Positions 8,327 through 16,203 of a stretch of DNA of 64,000 bases are shown here, in pieces. The translations under genes and the position numbers were made by a program. The DNA is from Streptosporangium saharense (GTDB lineage Bacteria; Actinomycetota; Actinomycetes; Streptosporangiales; Streptosporangiaceae). The stretch's first letter is position 1. Each line of letters opens with the position of its first letter. The DNA is taken from contig NZ_JACHJP010000005.1 in assembly GCF_014203715.1 (NCBI RefSeq), positions 483,877-547,876 on the forward strand, written 5' to 3'. Below the pieces are notes generated by a model. The model was not told the DNA's origin. It saw only the letters and a program-made list of their open reading frames with translations, and did no database searches.

Positions 8327-8695
8327 ATGGGGTACGAGTTGCGCGTGGAGCGCCCGGCGCCTCTCGCCTTCGCGGAACTCGCGAACGTGCTGGGGCGGGC
8401 GGGGTTCGAGTTCCGCGGTTCACAGGAGAAGGGTGAGGTCCTGGCCCGCCATGGTGACGGGGTGTACGCGGTCGCCATCTGGGACGGCAGCCTCTCGGGC
8501 GCGCCGGGCTCCGACTGGCAGGTGGCGCAGCTCGCCAGGGTCTCCGCGCTGCTCGGCGCCCGCCTGGTCGGCGAGGACGGCGAGCAGTACGCGATCCGTG
8601 ACGGCCTCGTCGAGCAGCTGAACGGCTCGGCGGCCTACGAGTTCGGGAAGATCGACGAGATCCTCGCGGCCGGGCCGACCGTATGGAGTCAGTAG
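8327..8695 (+). CDS. Hypothetical protein, coupled to the alkyltransferase-like gene
   Basis: 122 residues from the ATG at 8327 (AAGG upstream). It is a compact alpha/beta sequence with no signal peptide or membrane segment. The core has alternating strands (GYELRVERP, EVLARHGDGVYAVAIWDGS) and a helix (SDWQVAQLARVSALLGARLVG); this is a small cytoplasmic protein I cannot assign to a family. Its last 13 bases overlap the start of the DNA-repair gene at 8683, so translation is probably coupled and the two may share a role or regulation. Confidence 0.75.
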   Translation: MGYELRVERPAPLAFAELANVLGRAGFEFRGSQEKGEVLARHGDGVYAVAIWDGSLSGAPGSDWQVAQLARVSALLGARLVGEDGEQYAIRDGLVEQLNGSAAYEFGKIDEILAAGPTVWSQ

Positions 8696-9003
8696 GCCAC
8701 CCGACCCCCTACGCCGAGCGCGTGCTCGACGTGGTCGAGCGCATCCCCGTGGGCAGGGTGATGTCCTACGGCGACATCGCCGAATACCTCGGTGAGGGAG
8801 GCCCTCGCCAGGTCGGCAGGGTCATGTCCACCTGGGGTGGTGGCGTTCCGTGGTGGCGCGTCGTGCACGCCGACGGGACCCCGGCCCCCGGGCACGAGGC
8901 GCGCTGCGTGGCCAGGTGGCGCGAGGAGGGCACACCGCTGCGGGGCGAGCGCGCCGACATGCGTTTCGCGCGCTGGGACGGTCTGCCAGAAATCATGACG
9001 TAA
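8683..9003 (+). CDS. Alkyltransferase-like (ATL) DNA-repair protein
   Basis: 106 residues, the size of the DNA-binding domain of O6-alkylguanine transferase. The helix-turn-helix and arginine-finger region are present (PVGRVMSYGDIAEYL, PRQVGRVM). The active-site motif PCHRV of true transferases is replaced by PWWRV (Trp57 at the Cys position). ATL proteins therefore cannot accept the alkyl group; in known members they flag O6-alkylguanine for nucleotide excision repair. The M. tuberculosis equivalent is annotated as a methyltransferase-like protein next to lipV. The start overlaps the upstream gene by 13 bp. Confidence 0.9.
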   Translation: MESVGHPTPYAERVLDVVERIPVGRVMSYGDIAEYLGEGGPRQVGRVMSTWGGGVPWWRVVHADGTPAPGHEARCVARWREEGTPLRGERADMRFARWDGLPEIMT

Positions 9004-9070
9004 CCGGCTTCTTCGTGGCCCACTAACATTGCCTAGGACAGCGCTCTGTCCGAAAGGCGGTGCCCTCTTC

Positions 9071-11977
9071 ATGGCCACAGGCATCACGCCCGCCCGAACA
9101 GGTGGCGACCTCGTCGCCGACCGTCTTCGGGTTGTCCAAGATCTCTGTGACCGGGGAGAGCCACTCGAATCGATCCTCTCGGCCGTGACGGCCGAGGGAC
9201 TGACCCCCGCGCAACGCCGCCGCTTCGACGCCGGGGTCCTCTCCGGCCCTCTCGGCACCCGCCTGGACCTCGCGGTCAAACGCGGCGCCGCCCGCCGCCG
9301 TGAGTTCGTCACGCTCTTCAAGCCCTACGTCACGGGGGTCGATCCCAAGGTCAAGCGTGATCTCCCGGTCGCCAGGAGGCTCGCCTTCCACCTGGTCGAG
9401 CACCGTACGATCGACGACCTCGCCGAGGGCGACGCCCTGCAGAGCCTCACCACCGCCGCCGCGGAACCGTCAAGGCGGGTCCGCAGACGCCTGCGCTGGT
9501 ACGCCAACCTGCCGCTCCAGGACGAGCTGCCCGAGGCCATGTACCGGCTGCGCGCCGCGGACCTGATCCCGATGACGCACATCGAGGACGTCTCCTGGAC
9601 CGGTGGGCGGCTGCGCGTCACCGGACACGCCTACCTCGCCGGGCTCTCCGTCCGCAGCCCCCGCTTCAACCGCGCCTTCGTCGTGCTGCGCGGCCCCCGC
9701 TGGCTTCCTCCCGTACGGCTGCGCACCCGCAGGGTCCTGCGTCCCGAGGCCACCCAGGGGGCCCGCGAACCCGGCTGCAACTACGACTGGTCCGGCTTCG
9801 TCGCCGACATGCACCCCTGGCCGCTGCGCTGGCGCGGCGCCCTGCGCTCCCTGGTGAACGGCGTCAGGCGGACCCTGCGCCGCAGGGAGACCGTGCCCGA
9901 CACCACGACCTGGCGCGCCGAGATCGTCATCTGGAGCCGGGGCGCCCGCGCCACCGGTCTGCTCCGCGGCCCCTCGAACGGCAGGACCGAGCGCCCCGCA
10001 GGGCTCGCGCTGCCCGGCGGCTGGTGGATCCGCCCCGTCTGGACCTCCGACCGTGCCCTGCAGATCGCGCTGCAGCCCACCAGGGCCGAACTGACCGGGA
10101 TCCACCTCGACGGCGACCGCCTCGAACTGACGGTCTTCCTGCCCGGCAGGGAGCACGCCAAGGGACAGGCCCGTCTCGACGGCCACCGCGTGTCCGCCGA
10201 GTTCACCCCCGTCGAGGGCGGGACCCGGGTCGTCGTGCCGCTGGCCGTACCCTCACTGCTGCAAGAACGCGACGGCGGCAGGCTGTGGATCGAGCCGAAG
10301 GGCGACCCCGCCGCGCCCGTCATGATCGGCCAGGCGGAGGAGAGCCGCATGGTCGTCGGCGACCGGGAGATCACCGTGCTGCGCGACCGGCGCGACCGCG
10401 TCAGCGTCGCCGCGCACCGCATCCGCCCCATCATCTTCTCCGTGACCTGGGACGACGACGGCACGCTCACCCTCGAAGGCTCCTATCCCGGCTCGGGACC
10501 CGCCGAGCTGACGCTCAGGCACCGTGGCGGGACGGTCCACACCGTGCCGCTGGAGCGTGCCGAAGGACGCTTCGCCGTACGGCTGACGCCCTCGGCCATG
10601 CCCAGGTTCGGCGAGACCGTGGCGATGGGCGGCGGAAGCTGGAGCATGACCACCCGCGACCCCTCGGGCGAGGTCGTGCCGTTCCGCGTGGACCACGCCG
10701 CGCTGGACACCCTCGACGAGGAGCCGAGGACCCGCGACGGCAGGACCTACCGGCTGCTGTCCACCAGGTTCGACGTGCCCGTGCTCACCGTCGCCGAGGC
10801 CATTCCCGACGACGAGAAGGGCGCCGGTGGCCTCTACGCCCTGCAGCGCTCCTTCTATCCCGACCAGCGGCGCCGCGAGCTGGACGAGGCCACGGTCTAC
10901 GTCGCCTACGACGGCCGCCAGTACGAGGGCAACGTCCGCGCCATCTACGAGGAGCGCGTACGGCGCGGCGACGACCGCGAGCACGTCTGGATCGTCAAGG
11001 ACGGCGCCTTCACCCCGCCGGGCTCGGCGGAGCTGGGGTTCGGCTCGGGCATCCGGCCCACGGTGGTCAGGGCGGGCAGCCGCGAGCACTACGCCGTGCT
11101 GGCACGCTCCCGGCACGTCGTCACCAACGGCTTCCTGCCGCCCTGGTTCCGGGCCCGCGACGACCAGATGGTCGTGCAGACCTGGCACGGCAGCCCGCTC
11201 AAGCGGCTGGGCAACGACCTGCCCTACATGTCACGCGACCCGAAGCCCGCCGCCTGGCACCGGCAGGCCGCCGAGGTGCGCGGCTGGGACCTGCTGGTCT
11301 CGCAGAGCCCGTGGGCGACCCCGATCCTGCGCAGGGCCTTCGGCTATCACGGCGAGGTCCTGGAGAGCGGCTACCCACGCAACGACGTGCTCTCCTCACC
11401 CGACTCTCCCGAGCAGGACGAGCTGGTCGCCAGGGTGCGCCGCAGGCTCGGCGTCGCCGACGGGGCCAGGGTGGTGCTGTACGCGCCGACCTTCCGCGAC
11501 TACGACCGCAAGAACTCCTCGCTCAAGCTGGACCTGGCGCGGGCGCACAGGGCACTCGGCCCGGGGCACGAGTTCCTGATCAGGGCGCACTCGATGCAGG
11601 CGGCGCCGAACATCCCCGAGGGGCTTGGCCGGGACGTCACGGCTTATCCAGATATAACGGATTTATTGTTGGTGGCGGATGTGTTGATCACCGACTACTC
11701 GTCCGTCATGTTCGACTTCGCGGCCACCGGCAGGCCCATGCTCTTCTTCACCTACGACCTGCAGCGCTACTCGACCAAGCGCGGGCTCTATCTCGACCTC
11801 GCCGCCGAGGCCCCGGGGCCGCTGCTGACCAACGGCGCCGACGTCATCGAGGCGCTCAGGACGATCGACGCCGTCGCCGCCGCCCACGCCGAGCGCTACG
11901 ACCACTTCCGCCACACCTACACCCCCCGCGACGACGGCAAGGCCACCCCGCGCCTCGTGGACCGCGTCTTCACCTGA
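9071..11977 (+). CDS. CDP-glycerol glycerophosphotransferase family protein (teichoic-acid polymerase-like)
   Basis: 968 residues from the ATG at 9071 (GAAAGGCGG upstream). The last ~370 residues form the TagF-type GT-B domain, with the hallmark motifs VQTWHGSPLKRLG (about 700-712) and DVLITDYSSVMFDFAATGRP (about 873-892), and VVLYAPTFRDY between them. The family polymerises glycerol-phosphate or ribitol-phosphate onto lipid-linked primers at the inner membrane face. The first ~550 residues are Arg-rich and largely beta, without the usual glycosyltransferase-2 domain, and their role is unknown. Codons around 11640-11690 are unusually AT-rich for this gene. No other wall-polymer genes are adjacent. 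Confidence 0.85.
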   Translation: MATGITPARTGGDLVADRLRVVQDLCDRGEPLESILSAVTAEGLTPAQRRRFDAGVLSGPLGTRLDLAVKRGAARRREFVTLFKPYVTGVDPKVKRDLPVARRLAFHLVEHRTIDDLAEGDALQSLTTAAAEPSRRVRRRLRWYANLPLQDELPEAMYRLRAADLIPMTHIEDVSWTGGRLRVTGHAYLAGLSVRSPRFNRAFVVLRGPRWLPPVRLRTRRVLRPEATQGAREPGCNYDWSGFVADMHPWPLRWRGALRSLVNGVRRTLRRRETVPDTTTWRAEIVIWSRGARATGLLRGPSNGRTERPAGLALPGGWWIRPVWTSDRALQIALQPTRAELTGIHLDGDRLELTVFLPGREHAKGQARLDGHRVSAEFTPVEGGTRVVVPLAVPSLLQERDGGRLWIEPKGDPAAPVMIGQAEESRMVVGDREITVLRDRRDRVSVAAHRIRPIIFSVTWDDDGTLTLEGSYPGSGPAELTLRHRGGTVHTVPLERAEGRFAVRLTPSAMPRFGETVAMGGGSWSMTTRDPSGEVVPFRVDHAALDTLDEEPRTRDGRTYRLLSTRFDVPVLTVAEAIPDDEKGAGGLYALQRSFYPDQRRRELDEATVYVAYDGRQYEGNVRAIYEERVRRGDDREHVWIVKDGAFTPPGSAELGFGSGIRPTVVRAGSREHYAVLARSRHVVTNGFLPPWFRARDDQMVVQTWHGSPLKRLGNDLPYMSRDPKPAAWHRQAAEVRGWDLLVSQSPWATPILRRAFGYHGEVLESGYPRNDVLSSPDSPEQDELVARVRRRLGVADGARVVLYAPTFRDYDRKNSSLKLDLARAHRALGPGHEFLIRAHSMQAAPNIPEGLGRDVTAYPDITDLLLVADVLITDYSSVMFDFAATGRPMLFFTYDLQRYSTKRGLYLDLAAEAPGPLLTNGADVIEALRTIDAVAAAHAERYDHFRHTYTPRDDGKATPRLVDRVFT

Positions 11978-12213
11978 CCTTCGTTCCGGGGTCGAGTCGG
12001 GGGATCGCAGGCCGGGTCCTGATGTAGCACGGCGTCCGTCCGGGGCGTCTCGTCATGGCGGCCTCGTGGACGCGGCGATTGCTGATGTCGTGATTTGTGG
12101 TAGCTTCTCGCCCGTAAGGTGCAGCGCTCCTCGGTGAGCGTGTCGGGACATCCGGCCAGCACGGCAGCCTCAGCAAGGCTGTCTAGGTCTCTCAGCGGAG
12201 AGCGTGCTCAGCC
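11978..12213. other. Intergenic spacer before the MFS gene
   Basis: About 235 bp with no supported gene. It is moderately less GC-rich around 12075-12115 (GATGTCGTGATTTGTGGTAG), where a promoter for the MFS/NmrA genes probably lies. No operator or divergent regulator gene is visible. Confidence 0.4.
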
Positions 12214-13599
12214 ATGTCCACAACCTTCTCCCCGCGTGCCTGGGCGGTCTTCCTGCTCGTGGTCGCGGCCGACGTGCTCGACCTGCTCAGCACCACGGTC
12301 ACCAACGTGGCCGCCCCCACCATCGTGGAAGACCTCGGCGCCTCGTCGTCCCTGGTCCCCTGGCTCGGCGCGAGCTACACGCTCGCGATGGGCTCTCTGA
12401 TGATCGTCGGCGGCAGGCTGGGTGACCGGTACGGCTGCCGCCGGCTGTTCCTCATCGGACTGGCCGGGTTCACCCTGTTCTCGCTCGCGACCGCCGTGGC
12501 CACCACGTCGTTCGCGCTGGTGGCCTGCCGTACAGGACAGGGCGTCTTCGGCGGACTGCTCATCCCCCAGGGGTTCGTCCTGCTCATGCGGGTCATTCCC
12601 CGCGAGTCGATGGGCAGGGTGTTCGGCCTGTTCGGACCCCTGCTCGCGGTCTCCTCGATCAGCGGGCCCGTCGTCGCCGGACTGCTGATCGAAGCCAACC
12701 CGTTCGGCCTGTCCTGGCGCTCGGTGTTCCTCGTCAACGTCCTGTTCGGCGCCCTGATGCTCGCGGCGGCCCTGAAGGTCATCCCGCCCTTCGGCGGCGA
12801 CGCCTCGGTCCGTATCCGCCCCGGCGCGGCCCTGACCCTGATGGCGGGTCTCGGCCTGTTCCTCGCCGGACTGGTCGACGGCGGCGCGAGCACGTGGACC
12901 AACCGCGCCGTCATCGCCACCGCGGTCGGCGTCGCCGTACTGGCCGCGTTCGGATGGCAGCAGGCACGCACCGGGCAGCCCCTGCTGGAACGGTCACTGT
13001 TCGCCAACCGTGGCTTCGTGGCCGGTCTGGTCTTCGGCGCGCTGTTCTTCGGCACCGTCACGGGCGTCATGTACGTGACGACGCTCTACCTGCAGCAACG
13101 CCTGGGCCTGAACCCCTTCCACGCCGCCCTGGTCACCGCGCCGGTGTCCGTCGGCATCATCGCCACCTCCCTCACGGTCAGGGGCCGCGTCGTCACCCAC
13201 GGCCGTAGCGTGGTCTCCATCGGCGTGCTGCTGTTCGCCCTGGGCACCGTCGGCATGACCGTCGTGATCGGCGCCGACTATCACCCGGTACCGCTGATCA
13301 CCGTTCCCCTGCTGGTGGCCGGGCTCGGCATGGGCTGCTGCTTCGGCGCCGTGTTCACGGTCGCCCTCGGCGACGTGAACCCCGCCCAGGCCGGCAGCAC
13401 CAGCGGAGTCCTCAACGCGGTGCAGCAGATCGTCAACGCGGCGGGCTCGGCCATCGTGTCGACCGTCTACCTCTCCACCGCCACCCCGGACGTCCTCTCC
13501 AGCGGCGTCCTGCCCTGCCTGATCCTCACCCTGGTCATCACCGTGGCCTGCGCGACGAGCATCCCGCTGCTTCCTCGCCGTGGAGCCGACCTCCACTGA
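12214..13599 (+). CDS. MFS transporter, DHA2 (drug:H+ antiporter) type
   Basis: 461 residues, dominated by about 14 hydrophobic helices, the count typical of the DHA2/EmrB-QacA group. The loop after helix 2 carries the MFS motif (GGRLGDRYGCRRLF, about residues 67-80). Helices 4-5 hold the antiporter motif region (CRTGQGVFGGLLIPQGFVLL). Members export drugs, dyes or natural products using the proton gradient. The NmrA-like gene 86 bp downstream is in the same direction. Substrate cannot be read from sequence. Confidence 0.9.
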   Translation: MSTTFSPRAWAVFLLVVAADVLDLLSTTVTNVAAPTIVEDLGASSSLVPWLGASYTLAMGSLMIVGGRLGDRYGCRRLFLIGLAGFTLFSLATAVATTSFALVACRTGQGVFGGLLIPQGFVLLMRVIPRESMGRVFGLFGPLLAVSSISGPVVAGLLIEANPFGLSWRSVFLVNVLFGALMLAAALKVIPPFGGDASVRIRPGAALTLMAGLGLFLAGLVDGGASTWTNRAVIATAVGVAVLAAFGWQQARTGQPLLERSLFANRGFVAGLVFGALFFGTVTGVMYVTTLYLQQRLGLNPFHAALVTAPVSVGIIATSLTVRGRVVTHGRSVVSIGVLLFALGTVGMTVVIGADYHPVPLITVPLLVAGLGMGCCFGAVFTVALGDVNPAQAGSTSGVLNAVQQIVNAAGSAIVSTVYLSTATPDVLSSGVLPCLILTLVITVACATSIPLLPRRGADLH

Positions 13600-13685
13600 G
13601 CCTTCCAGGCCCCTTCAACTCCGGGCCGGGAGCTGTCTCTTCACGGTCCGGGACCTGTACACACACCAATCGAAGGAACACTTCC

Positions 13686-14522
13686 ATGATCCTCATCACC
13701 GGAGGCCGCGGTGCGGTCGCCACCGAACTGCTCGCCCTGCTGCACCGGGCCGCCCACCCCGTGCGCGTCGCCTCCAGCACCCCCGCCGAACTCCGCGTCC
13801 CCGACGGCGTCGAAACCGTCACCTGCAACCTCGGCGACCCGGCCACCTTCCCGGCCGCCCTGTACGGTGCCAGCGCGGTCTTCCTGTACGCGGAGGCGTC
13901 CCACATCGACGAGTTCGTCGGCGCCGCCACCGCCGCGGGTGTCGAGCACGTGGTCCTGCTGTCCTCCTCCAGCGTCCTGAACCCCGGCGCCGCCGACGAC
14001 CCGCTGGCCAAGTCCCACCTCGACGTCGAGACCGCCCTGCTGAACTCGTCCCTCACCGCCACGCTCCTGCGCCCCGGCTCCTTCGCCGGCAACGCGGGCG
14101 CCTGGGCCTGGCCGGTCAAGGCCGGGCAGCCGGTGAACCTGCCCTACCCCGGCTCCTACACCGACCCCATCCACGAGCGCGACATCGCCGAGGTGGCCTT
14201 CACCGTGCTCACCGACCCCCACCACCGGGGCCGACACCTCCACCTGACCGGCCCGCAGACCCTCACCTTCACCGAGCAGATCGACCAGCTCTCCACGGTC
14301 ATCGGCCGCCCGATCACCGTCAACCACGTCACCCCCGAGGAGTGGAAGCAGGAGATGGCGCCCTACGTCCCCGGCCCCTACGCCGACGCCCTCCTCGCCT
14401 ACTGGCACTCCAACGACGGCCGCCCAACCCCCCTCACCGACACCGTCGAACACCTCACCACCCACCCCGCCCGTCCTTTCACCACCTGGGCCCAGGATCA
14501 CGCCGCTGACTTCGGCGCCTGA
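13686..14522 (+). CDS. NAD(P)-binding NmrA/SDR-like protein
   Basis: 278 residues from an ATG with AAGGAA 8 nt upstream. The N-terminal dinucleotide-binding loop is TGGRGAVA (residues 5-12). The fold continues as an atypical SDR of the NmrA/HSCARG and YtfG type (VVLLSSSSVLNP, then LRPGSFAGNAGAW). The classical YxxxK pair is not obvious, which fits atypical members acting as redox sensors or quinone reductases. It follows the MFS gene and may be co-transcribed. A hairpin terminator follows the stop. Confidence 0.85.
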   Translation: MILITGGRGAVATELLALLHRAAHPVRVASSTPAELRVPDGVETVTCNLGDPATFPAALYGASAVFLYAEASHIDEFVGAATAAGVEHVVLLSSSSVLNPGAADDPLAKSHLDVETALLNSSLTATLLRPGSFAGNAGAWAWPVKAGQPVNLPYPGSYTDPIHERDIAEVAFTVLTDPHHRGRHLHLTGPQTLTFTEQIDQLSTVIGRPITVNHVTPEEWKQEMAPYVPGPYADALLAYWHSNDGRPTPLTDTVEHLTTHPARPFTTWAQDHAADFGA

Positions 14523-14530
14523 CGTTCCGT

Positions 14531-14560
14531 CCCCGTGAACCGGGTGGCTGGTTCGCGGGG
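14531..14560 (+). terminator. Terminator after the NmrA-like gene
   Basis: An 11-bp stem (14531-14541 with 14550-14560, one G-T wobble) around an 8-nt loop, 8 bp after the stop codon, followed by TTTTG at 14569-14573. Confidence 0.75.
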
Positions 14561-14577
14561 CGGTACGGTTTTGACCG

Positions 14578-14615
14578 GGGACACGCGAGTTGGGCTAATG
14601 CCTCTCGCGTGTCCC
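14578..14615. terminator. Perfect hairpin at the distal end of the CRISPR remnant
   Basis: A perfect 12-bp inverted repeat (14578-14589 and 14604-14615) with a 14-nt loop, 5 bp from the first CRISPR repeat. If the array is read on the minus strand, as repeat orientation suggests, this hairpin sits where the precursor crRNA would end. Confidence 0.6.
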
Positions 14616-14620
14616 TGGCT

Positions 14621-14708
14621 GGGGCTGTCCCGCACGCGCGGGGAGCACGCTGAAAAGGAAAAGGTGCTTGAACCGGCGCCGGGACCATCCCGCACGCGCG
14701 GGGAGCAC
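14621..14708 (-). CRISPR. Minimal type I-E-like CRISPR remnant (two repeats, one spacer)
   Basis: Two 28-bp repeats (14621-14648 and 14681-14708) flank a 32-bp spacer (14649-14680). The last 21 bp of both, in + orientation, are identical (TCCCGCACGCGCGGGGAGCAC) and contain the short stem typical of type I-E repeats. On the minus strand the repeat begins GTGCTCCCCGCGCG and ends near ATGGTCCC, like E. coli-type orientation, so the leader side is at higher coordinates. The leader-distal copy differs in the four bases at + positions 14624-14627 (GCTG versus ACCA), as terminal repeats often do. No cas genes are in the window, so this is an orphan or decayed array that would need Cas proteins from elsewhere. 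Confidence 0.8.
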
Positions 14709-14962
14709 CCTCGCCGACCTGCGGGTTTGTCGGCGGGAGGAGCGGAAAATCATTACTTTCGCCGAGTCGGACATTTCGGGCTGGTCGGGCAATGAGACGT
14801 TGAATGGTGGCCAGGGTAGCGCTTGGTGATCGGTTGCGCGGGCTTCCTCGCCCGGTCGATGGACGGCCCGCCGTACGGAATTGGATCAGTGATCCCTCAC
14901 ATGCCGTTCACTCTCCAAAAGACCTGACCCGGGTCCTGGGGGCGGGTCAGCGCTTCCACGGT
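14709..14962. other. CRISPR leader-side spacer region, no gene
   Basis: No coding region supported. A short AT-rich patch (14746-14762) lies where a minus-strand leader would be expected. An imperfect inverted repeat around 14920-14957 (GACCTGACCC and GGGCGGGTCAG) lies just past the end of the minus-strand cupin gene and could terminate it. Confidence 0.45.
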
Positions 14963-15316
14963 TCAGGCATGGGAAGTCGCGCGTGAGCCGTAGGCCGGGC
15001 CGAAGACGACCAGTAGGGTCAGGTCCTCGGTGATGTCGACGAAGCGGTGTTCCTCGCCCGTCGGGACGAAGATCACGGCACCGGGGCCGACCTCCGCCTC
15101 GCCGTCCGGCGTCACGATCCTGGCCCGGCCCGAGGTCACCACGTAGATCTCGTCCTCGGTGTGCGGGCTCTGGGTGTCAACGCCGCCCGCGGGGATGCAG
15201 TACGTCCCGACGGACAGATCGGGCACTCTGAGCTGCTCAACCCAGTCGTTGGCGGTCCCATCTGCTGGCCGTGCCCACTCACCTGCACCCTTGATGATTT
15301 GCATATCGGCGACCAT
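14963..15316 (-). CDS. Cupin-domain protein
   Basis: 117 residues if begun at the ATG at 15316; an ATG at 15304 (MQIIKGAG) is an alternative and neither has a strong ribosome site. It is a single small beta-barrel cupin. Motif 1 provides His and Glu ligands in SPHTEDEIYVVTSG, and motif 2 provides the last His in PTGEEHRFVDI. Metal-binding stand-alone cupins act as dioxygenases, isomerases or sugar/small-molecule sensors; the substrate here is unknown. It is transcribed divergently from the NUDIX gene at 15370, with only about 53 bp between starts. Confidence 0.8.
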   Translation of the reverse strand: MVADMQIIKGAGEWARPADGTANDWVEQLRVPDLSVGTYCIPAGGVDTQSPHTEDEIYVVTSGRARIVTPDGEAEVGPGAVIFVPTGEEHRFVDITEDLTLLVVFGPAYGSRATSHA

Positions 15317-15369
15317 ACCGACAGCCCAATCCCGGACGGCGTGTCGTAGGGCCGCCCTACGATGGGCCG

Positions 15370-16203
15370 GTGATCGAGACGTCGCCCTCCGGGGGTGTTG
15401 ACCTCTTCGACGTTCACCGGATCCGCCTGGAGGAGACCGAAGCGCCACCGCTGTCGCCCAAGGACAGGCAGGCCGTGGACCAGGCGTGGGACGAGGCGGT
15501 TCGCGCCAACCCGGCCCTCTTCGACGGCCCGGCGGTGGCGTGCGTGGGAACGGAGTGGGAGGGGCCGCACGATCTCCTTCTCCGCTGGGCGCGGGTGACC
15601 TACCGGCACTACGCCCTGGGCAGGTTCCCGGTCCTCACGGCGTGGTCGCCGTCGCTGTTCGTGAACGTCGTGCAGCCGACGGATGACGGACGTGTGCTGG
15701 CGGTGAGAATGTCGCCGTCCACGGCCGCTCCGGGGCGATGGCAGCTACCGGGCGGGTCCGCCGAGCCGCCAGAACCACACCGGACTCTCGACGAGGCCGC
15801 TCTGCGTCGGCACGCCGCACTGGAACTGGTGGAGGAGACCGGCATCGACGTGAGGCCCGAGGACCTGCGCCTGTGGGTCGTCACCCGTGGTGAGGACCGC
15901 AGCGTCGGCCTGATGTTTCTCGCTCCGCCCAAGCCGGAGCGGGTGATACGCGAACGCTTCGAGGCCATGACGGCTGCCGAACAGGCCCAGGACCGCCTCC
16001 CCGAACTCGACCAAACAGCCCTGGTGAGCTCCCCCGCCGACCTCTCACTCCTGGCAGGCCCCCACGTGGACTACCTGGAACCGATCGTTCACCGCTCCAC
16101 GCGACTGCTCAAAGACGGCGCAACTAGTGCGCGACCCCCACAAAATCAGCCAGTGCCACGATGCCGCGTGGTCGGTGAGGACGGGCGAGCAACTCCCGGA
16201 TGA
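15370..16203 (+). CDS. NUDIX-domain hydrolase
   Basis: 277 residues from a GTG. The NUDIX fold spans about 95-215. The box is degenerate and stretched: GGSAEPPEPHRTL, then HAALELVEETGID, where the metal-binding EExxG is kept but the canonical R of RExxEE is Leu. Catalysis is therefore plausible but not certain. The N-terminal ~90 residues (RLEETEAPPLSPKDRQAVD and following) are not part of the NUDIX fold. The final ~27 residues lie opposite the 3' end of the regulator at 16124 (80-bp convergent overlap) and have poor codon character, so this tail may be non-essential read-through. Confidence 0.82.
   Translation: MIETSPSGGVDLFDVHRIRLEETEAPPLSPKDRQAVDQAWDEAVRANPALFDGPAVACVGTEWEGPHDLLLRWARVTYRHYALGRFPVLTAWSPSLFVNVVQPTDDGRVLAVRMSPSTAAPGRWQLPGGSAEPPEPHRTLDEAALRRHAALELVEETGIDVRPEDLRLWVVTRGEDRSVGLMFLAPPKPERVIRERFEAMTAAEQAQDRLPELDQTALVSSPADLSLLAGPHVDYLEPIVHRSTRLLKDGATSARPPQNQPVPRCRVVGEDGRATPG

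Noticed and set aside
14535..14986. Short plus-strand frames across the CRISPR remnant
   Set aside because: They run through repeats, hairpins and spacer with no ribosome site or coding character.
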